From NCBI RefSeq assembly GCF_004193775.1, contig NC_041004.1, forward strand, positions 9,662,648 to 9,726,647: a DNA stretch of 64,000 bases, written 5' to 3'. A model generated the notes under the pieces. That model did no database searches, was not told the origin of the DNA, and saw only the letters and a list, made by a program, of their open reading frames with translations. The position numbers were made by a program, and so were the translations under genes. Every line of letters begins with the position of its first letter. Positions within the stretch are counted from its first letter, which is position 1. Below, piece by piece: positions 58,075-64,000 of this stretch. The stretch comes from Glycine soja. Its lineage: Eukaryota > Streptophyta > Magnoliopsida > Fabales > Fabaceae.

Positions 58075-59965
58075 CGGTTTCTTATATAATATTTGTTCTA
58101 TTTTGTTTGACCTTCAAATTAGTTTAAACGTGTTGATCATAATTTTTTTAGCTTATATTCATTTTTGTTCTCATTTAGTTTGTTTTCAATTGAATACATG
58201 ATAATATTGTCAAGTGTTATAACTACATGCCTATAACTATAGTGTAAATATAATTTTCCAACTTACCTGTGTGTATGCATAGGTACTTAGTTTATATTTA
58301 TTTTTGCTCTCATTTACTTAGTTTCCAATTGAATACATGATAATACTATCCATTGTTATAGCCATATAAATATAACTATACTGTCAATTTTTTCAACTTA
58401 CTTGTGCATACGCATGGGTACTTAACTAATGTTTTGTTACCTTTTGAAATTGCCTTTTCAGCAAATTATGAGTGTGGCAGTTTTATCCATCTCATTACAC
58501 TTATCTTTTGGTTGGTTGTTCTATTTCAATTCATAATATGCATAACTTTGGGCACATTGAACATAGAAAATAGGTGTGTGATGTACATCTTTATTTAAGG
58601 CTAAGAAGGAATTGGCTTTCATCATGACACAAGATTAATGTCAACTTTGTTATACCATAGTATAATAATCTTCTTAAATGATTATTTATGTGTCAACATT
58701 TAATGATGCCTAGTTTTTAACTCTATACGGAGTTCAGAATTAATTAATGAAGAGCACAGAAAGTGTTATGAAATGGTCAACATCATGGTGCAGATCACAA
58801 GAACATCAGAGAAGATTTTAAACATTATTCATGCCAAGGAGCAAGTCAACCATTTATTATGATATTGTTGTCATTTTCTTTTTTATTTAACATATCATTT
58901 TTTCAATTATTTTGTACAACTGACCAACCGATTATTCTCATTCTAATGTTGCACCTATTTCAAATGTAGACTTACGGTGAAGTTAGTAGGTCATTTTCCA
59001 TGAGGTGAAAGGATGTGCTTAACGTTACTGTCATTTGGTTGAAAAAAATAGGAATATGCATACTGTTGTGTACAACCAAGATTTGGATGGCCCAACCATT
59101 GTATAAGGATGGACGACACTGAGGGATTTCTATTAGCTAATCAGAGATCATCAAGTGACATTAACCCATTATGGTCAAAGTGTATTCTTGCTGACCATAT
59201 TTAAAACCAGTAGCCATCCAAAATCATTCCCAAAATGACACTCATTATACCATCAAGTACCGAATTCAGTCACTTTCAACGTGTTTCTGAATCAATACAA
59301 AATTACCTGCAATAGCTTGGTAAGTTACTTAGTAATTTACTTAATCATTCAACCAACCTTCATATGCCAAGTTGTTGATTTCTTCCATTTCTCACGTAAA
59401 GTTATTTTTAATATCACAACGTTCTAATCCGTATGCATTATTTTATGAAAAAACAAAGGATTCACTCATTTGAATTTGGAAGACATTGCAGAATGCCACA
59501 TTGTTTACAATCACTGGAGAAAGACAACTAAAATTGAAGCCGGATAGAAATTTTTTTGTGAAACACAATCTTTTGAACCTGGCATGGAAATTGTCTTCAA
59601 ATTCCCTGATCCAATAGTTAACTATGTTTTATTATTGGTCATGTTTATAAATTAAGTACAATGTTATTCTAACTTTGGTAAATATTTGTAAATTGACACT
59701 TTATTTTGAGGCGTGCTTTTCCTACAAAACAATGTCTCTAACATTATGACTTTGTTAATTGATTGTTTCTTATATAATATATGTTTTATTATGACAGACC
59801 TTCAATTCAGTTTACACGTGTTGATCATAATTTTTTTGAGCCATATTCATTTTTGTTCTCATTTACTTAGTTTCCTGTTGAATACATCATAATATTGTCC
59901 AGTGCTCTAGTCATACGAATATTATACCATCAATTTTCACATCTTACTTGTGCGTATGCCCCGTA
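58075..59965. repeat. Diverged repeats at 58075-58270, 58285-58430 and 59757-59965
   Basis: CGTGTTGATCATAATTTTTT, TTCATTTTTGTTCTCATTTA, GAATACATGATAATA and CTTGTGCATACGC-like phrases recur in the same order. The first and last copies surround the B3-like gene fragments. Confidence 0.75.
59090..59645 (+). pseudogene. Decayed plant gene fragments, possibly B3-domain-like
   Basis: Two exon-like blocks are visible. The first (about 59113-59326) reads RWTTLRDFY, a stop, then DHQVTLTHYGQSVFLLTIFK and TSSHPKSFPK, a stop, then HSLYHQVPNSVTF. The second (about 59498-59635) reads HIVYNHWRKTTKIEAG, a stop, then KFFCETQSFEPGMEIVFKFP and DPIVNYVLL. The pattern of a W/G-x-x-F-C segment followed by GMEIVFKF resembles the end of plant B3 DNA-binding domains, but this is a weak assignment. 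Repeated stops show a pseudogene. A related fragment lies at 61380-61540 (minus), which had the same orientation before the inversion. Confidence 0.5.
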
Positions 59966-60143
59966 CTAATCTAGTTTCTAGATATTTTTACTCCACACAC
60001 TAACCCAGTTGACGAACACGAGTCAAAATGACGTCACATCAAGATACACTGGAGTGGACCATATCTTCGAAAAAATCCTGGGCCCTTAAAACTCCAATTT
60101 GATTTCCACACACCACCTCGCCTCGTCGGAGAATAAATTTCTC

Positions 60144-60382
60144 ATGTCATCATCCTTCGGTAGCTTCGGCCAACCGTTCAACGACGACCATGTGTTCTCC
60201 CGCTACTCCTTCTCGAACTTCGACGGCGACTCCGTTAAGGGCTCCACTGGAGAGTAAATGTTCTCCTCTCAGGCAACGCCGTAGTCTCTGTCACCATCGC
60301 CAATATCCTCCGCTTCTGCTTTCTCGTCGGAGAAGAACATAGAGTTCTTGGACGAAGGTTTTGGTACCTCTAATGGCCCGAC
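60144..60382 (+). pseudogene. CLC: Clathrin light chain pseudogene, 5' part of exon 1 (inverted)
   Basis: From ATG 60144 the frame reads MSSSFGSFGQPFNDDHVFSR, then SNFDGDSVKGSTGE and TAA (60255). Further on, in another frame, comes ASAFSSEKNIEFLDEGFGTS and NGP, ending at the CCGAC beside the Sirevirus LTR end. This is the variable N-terminal region of plant clathrin light chains. It continues in sense at 50694 on the minus strand (FPPSTDM...), completing exon 1 with the target duplication counted once. Promoter-like DNA should lie to its left (59966-60143). The early stop and frameshift show it was or became non-functional. Confidence 0.87.
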
Positions 60383-60861
60383 TATTGGACAAGTGGCCTC
60401 AATAACTTAAGAGGGAGGATGAATTAAGTTTCAAAATTTTCCCACTAACAAATTTTAACCCCCTTTTAAATGATATATGATAGGCTCATAATGCAGAAGA
60501 AGAAGTAATCAATTTAATAATGTTCTTTTAACTGCGCAAGACAAAATAAACTGCAATAAAATAACTGAGATAACAAAAGAGAGAAATGCAAACTCAATTT
60601 ATATTGGTTCGACCACTTCCCGTGCCTACGTCCAGTTCTCAAGTAACCTACTTGAGATTTTCCATTATCTCTATAAATCCTTTACAGTCTTTGAACACAC
60701 CTTGGGATCCCTCACCCTTGTGTTCAATATTCTCACAATCCAAGAGACAAACAGTCTCTTGATTACAATTGAGTTTATGAGATGAACAAAAAGATCTCTC
60801 TCCTTTAGTGTAGATGATACAAATAAAAGATCTTAGAAGAATTCTCAATAGATTTGCAAGT
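60383..60861 (-). repeat. Right LTR of the Sirevirus, second part (inverted)
   Basis: Reverse complement of about 51210-51687, ending in TATTGGAC (for TGTTGGAC) at 60383. It includes the ACTTG duplication as CAAGT at 60857-60861. The frame at 60648-60920 crosses two elements and is chance. Confidence 0.9.
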
Positions 60862-61260
60862 TGTTGCAACCTACTGTTCGGCGGGAGGGCGAGGTGAAAA
60901 GCCAAAGGTGCGTCTTCCAAAAAGGAAAATGCGTGGGAGTCACCACCAACATTTATTTGAGGAAAACATTAGAAAGAAACCAAAAAGAGGTCTACGAATT
61001 TTGAAAATAAGGGTTCGGGAGTTGTTTACGCATTGGGAAGGTATTAGCACCCTACACACTCGTCACAAGGGATGACAGGCTTTAATCGAGTGTGCGCAGC
61101 ATGACTTCAAAATCATTTATTTTCCCCTTTTTATATTTTTTTGATTTTTGGGGTCGACAAAGGGATTGCCCTTGCTCCTATGACCATGAGAAATTCAGAC
61201 CTACGAAGTTCTTTAAGTCCGAAAGTTTGTGTGTTAAATTGATTTTATGTTTTTGAAACA
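60862..61260 (-). repeat. Right LTR of the gene-less gypsy-type element, second part (inverted)
   Basis: Reverse complement of about 55491-55915, beginning TGTTGCAACC at 60862 and matching through TGTTTTTGAAACA near 61260. Confidence 0.9.
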
Positions 61261-61379
61261 AAGTATTTAAATTTAGAAACATTGTTTGTAGGAAAATTTC
61301 AACCACAATAGAAGTTGTCTATTTACAAAAATTGCATATGATACAATTACATTGTATTCAATTTATAAACATAACCAGT

Positions 61380-61545
61380 TCAAATCTTAATTAACTGTTA
61401 GATCAGGAAACTCAAAGATGATTTTCATGTCAGGCTGCAAACTTTGTGATTTAGAAAAAGCTCTCCATTCAAAGCCATTTTTTGTTGTCTTTCTTTCATC
61501 ATTGTAAACAATGCATCATTCCGCAACATCTTCCAAAACCAAGTG
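61380..61545 (-). pseudogene. Fragment related to the gene pieces at 59090-59645
   Basis: On the minus strand about 30 codons read NGFEWRAFSKSQSLQPDMKI then IFEFPDLTVN and a stop. They parallel AG-KFFCETQSFEPGMEIVFKFP at 59560-59630. An overlapping frame gives SLTWFWKMLRNDALFTMMKE just before, suggesting a frameshift. It is probably the same family in a local tandem arrangement. Confidence 0.5.
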
Positions 61546-61555
61546 AGTGAACCTA

Positions 61556-63862
61556 GTAAAAATCTAAAACTGCTAACATATTGAAATGCATTTGTGATAA
61601 CTATATTGAAGAACAAATGCAAGACTAATTTGGACCATCAGCTTGACAATGTCATGTGATAAATGATTTAATAAAAACATGAGAACAAATCAAAGTATTT
61701 TTTTAAAATATAGAAAACAAAATTAAACCAAAAAAAGTATTTAATCTTATGTTCATGTAATTGTTTTTTTTAATAAAATGTATAAATAATGGTTAAGATA
61801 AGAATGACAATGGAACACCACGAGATTGTATGTTATTCCTTATTTTTGTTCCGTGATATCGTCTTCATCCTCGTCCCTGATTCTCGACGATTATAATAAA
61901 CAAATATAGAAGAAAGAAAATGACTATTAATAACAATAATAGTTACCATAGATACTTACATAGCATAACAGTAATGGTGCAGAACTTAATTAATAAGAAT
62001 CAAAGCTTATTTAATAAGGCTTGCAACCTTTTTTTATTTGGTCTGTGCACTATATTTGACATTGTGGCATTGAGAGATTAGGCCTAATACTTAGAAATAG
62101 TCCAAAAGGTGATTGTTATCTTTTATAAAATTGACTTATATTTATTTAAAAAAACATTGTTTATCATCATAAAAATAAAATTTACTAACTTAGATCTTAA
62201 GGAGTTTATAACAAATAACGCACAGTATTTAACTAACTCACTTAAATTCCTTGATGTTGAATTTAAGTATAGTCGATAATATAAAATTTTAGATAACTTT
62301 TCTATTACTAATAGATGTTAAAATAATTAAATAATATTGAATTTAATATTATACTTAAATTTTATCTTCTTTTTTATTAAACCATCTTGTAATAATTATA
62401 TATTGTCTTTAAAAAAGTTACTAAATTAATCTTATTTTTATCTACTTTTATTATTTTTTATCATAAAAAATCTCATATTCCTTTTGGCTTACATCCACTC
62501 CAATTTTTAGTCACATACAACCACTCTATTAAGTGTATCTATATATAACATGACCAATATTATATACTATTTGTGCTTTTCATTTTACCATTTTTTGGGA
62601 GCAGTTATTCATTATAAAAATTGATTTAAGAAACAAAACTAAAGAAAAAATAATATAAGTTAATTTATTTGATAAAAAATATATTGAATAACATAAAAAA
62701 ATATTTTTTTAATTAATATATTTTTTCAGAAGTACTTTAAAAAATAAATTTATTTAAACTAAAAATATTCACGAGGTATTGAACTTAATTATCCTTATAA
62801 ATTGGTAGATTACAAAAAAAATCACATCTATCCCTGTTTGGTAGTCTTAGGGTGTCTTTAAGTTTTACCTCTTTACTTTCCAAAGAAGAAATAAAAAGAA
62901 AACATCGCATCCATTCAAAATATAAGTGAACGAACAAAAAAGTATACAAATTAAACGCTACATGCTGTCAATTTATATATGATCACACAAATTAGTGAAA
63001 TTGCACATAAAACACTAAATACATGGATCTTGAACTTCTTAATGATGCATGCATCATTCCTTTTCCTAACAAAAAGATATTGCACGAAAGTTATAAGGTT
63101 GGTTGGATGTTAAAAGGAGGAAAAAGATCGCGGGTTCAATTCTCCTATTTAAAAGAATTAATACTTAACGACTAATATTTGTTGACAAAAAAAATACCTT
63201 GTCATGCTATAATTATTATTAAAGAGAAAAATATACACAATTAAAAGCATGCTAGTGTCTCAAGATTGTGCTAGCACATGCTTAAAAGCCATCTTCACTT
63301 ATAAGAAAACATTTGATATGTTCTAGTGGCTGATAAATACATCGGCACAAATAAGTATCAGTTATGCAAAATGTAGATACGATTTTAGCTCTTGTGAAAG
63401 TTAGCTTGGCCAAAAGAAAGCTAAAATGAATTGAAGTTCAAAAGGGGATGGAGCAGGAAGTGACACACCTCCATAGCAATAGCAGTTGGAGAAAAATATG
63501 ACACATCTCTTTGGCCTAGTTTTGCTGGCATATCTGGGTAAAACTTACATAGCATCATTGTAATTGTGTAGAACTTATTTAATGAGAACCAAAACTAATA
63601 TGATTGAAATGTATAATATATTTTATAAAATAACACTATCCATTTAGCTTTGATGATATTCATGGTTATTTGTGTTTTAAAATTTTATAAACAATGAAAT
63701 GCATATTTAATTTTATTGAGATTATTGTTGTAAGTACATTATTTATAAAAGACTAAACTATGAAGTAAAAAATCTAAAACTGCTAACATATTGAAATGCA
63801 TTTGTGATAACTATATTGAAGAATAATTGCAAGACTAAGTTGGAGTATCAACTTTGTGTTAA
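61556..63862. repeat. Direct repeat pair of about 95 bp, 2.2 kb apart
   Basis: AAATCTAAAACTGCTAACAT through ATATTGAAGAA and GCAAGACTAA occurs at 61556-61650 and 63768-63862 with few differences. Confidence 0.9.
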
Positions 63863-63870
63863 CTACTTGG

Positions 63871-64000
63871 CAAGTGCACCGATTTGTCTAAGTAGAATTT
63901 TTAAAACGGTAAAACCGAGTATCATTTCCGTGGGGATTTTGTTTGTACTCAAACTAGTGCGTATTCAATTTGTGTGCAATTAACGCATAAATTGGAGAAA
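63871..64000 (+). mobile_element. Start of an LTR-like repeat, cut by the window end
   Basis: From TGTTAACTACTTGGCAAGTG the text with AAAACGGTAAAACCGAGTAT and CCGTGGGGATTTTG resembles the beginning of a common legume gypsy LTR. Only 130 bases are visible, so the family is a guess. Confidence 0.5.

Larger units (their letters stand above)
58059..61260. other. Inverted segment of about 3.2 kb
   Basis: Read in reverse complement, this block puts the remainder of the gypsy-type LTR (61260-60862), its duplication ACTTG, the remainder of the Sirevirus LTR (60856-60383), that element's duplication and the 5' part of the clathrin light chain pseudogene back into the order and strand expected after 58058. 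Compared with the intact left LTR, about 40 bp (55453-55490 equivalent) are lost at the breakpoint. Confidence 0.85.
61261..63870. other. Non-coding DNA with decayed gene pieces and a direct repeat
   Basis: No intact gene. It holds the minus-strand fragment described separately, AT-rich spacer, and a nearly identical direct repeat of about 95 bp (61556-61650 and 63768-63862). Related CTTACATAGCAT blocks lie near 61957 and 63545. Confidence 0.5.

Noticed and set aside
60648..60920. 90-codon minus frame
   Set aside because: It crosses the junction between two different LTRs.

Overview
The window looks like plant nuclear DNA from a legume, most probably soybean (Glycine). The evidence is introns with plant-type splice sites, an intact DUF247 gene, Sirevirus-type copia elements whose LTRs carry GGTAATCGATTACC palindromes, CACTA elements with CACTACTAGAAAA ends, a Cassandra TRIM and very AT-rich spacers. 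No bacterial, organellar or viral gene set is present. The species call is inference. All coordinates were read by hand, so element ends without a target-site duplication (TSD) are approximate.

Only two loci look like possible live genes. One is an intronless DUF247 (UPF0481) protein at 5636-7231. The other is an unrecognised three-exon gene model at 9232-11157 (about 267 aa, phases consistent). Everything else recognisable is mobile DNA or decayed host genes carried or broken by it.

Layout. 1-561: end of a CACTA element. 565-2892: repeat-like non-coding DNA. 2893-3437: truncated Cassandra TRIM with 5S-like LTR, cut by an LTR-like repeat (to about 4190). 5.6-11.2 kb: the two genes. 11.2-17.1 kb: AT-rich spacer with fold-back repeats. 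17107-21872: complete CACTA element (TSD TTA) that captured pieces of three host genes (CTD-phosphatase-like, aspartic protease, DCP2). 24.6-28.6 kb: nested LTRs with a solo LTR (25625-26542, TSD GTTAC) and a decayed chromovirus gag. 30142-31939: long-TIR Mutator-like element (perfect 9-bp TSD). 32046-42145: 5' part of an autonomous-type CACTA element, itself carrying a copia element (32998-39553, TSD ACAAA); its 3' part is gone and is followed by a copy of its own left flank. 42.4-43.1 kb: PDK1 kinase pseudogene (minus).

The right third is a stack of nested insertions. A minus-strand Sirevirus-like element (43903-49517, TSD CAATC) sits in an older LTR. A clathrin light chain pseudogene is split in its first exon by a second Sirevirus (50695 onward, TSD CCGAT/C). 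That element's right LTR received a third element (54688 onward, TSD ACTTG) that contains only LTRs and a minisatellite. Finally, about 3.2 kb (58059-61260) was inverted, so the rest of the third element's LTR, its TSD, the rest of the Sirevirus LTR and the 5' half of the clathrin light chain gene now lie in reverse order and strand. The TSDs and split exon let the order of events be read directly. The last 130 bases begin another LTR-like repeat.
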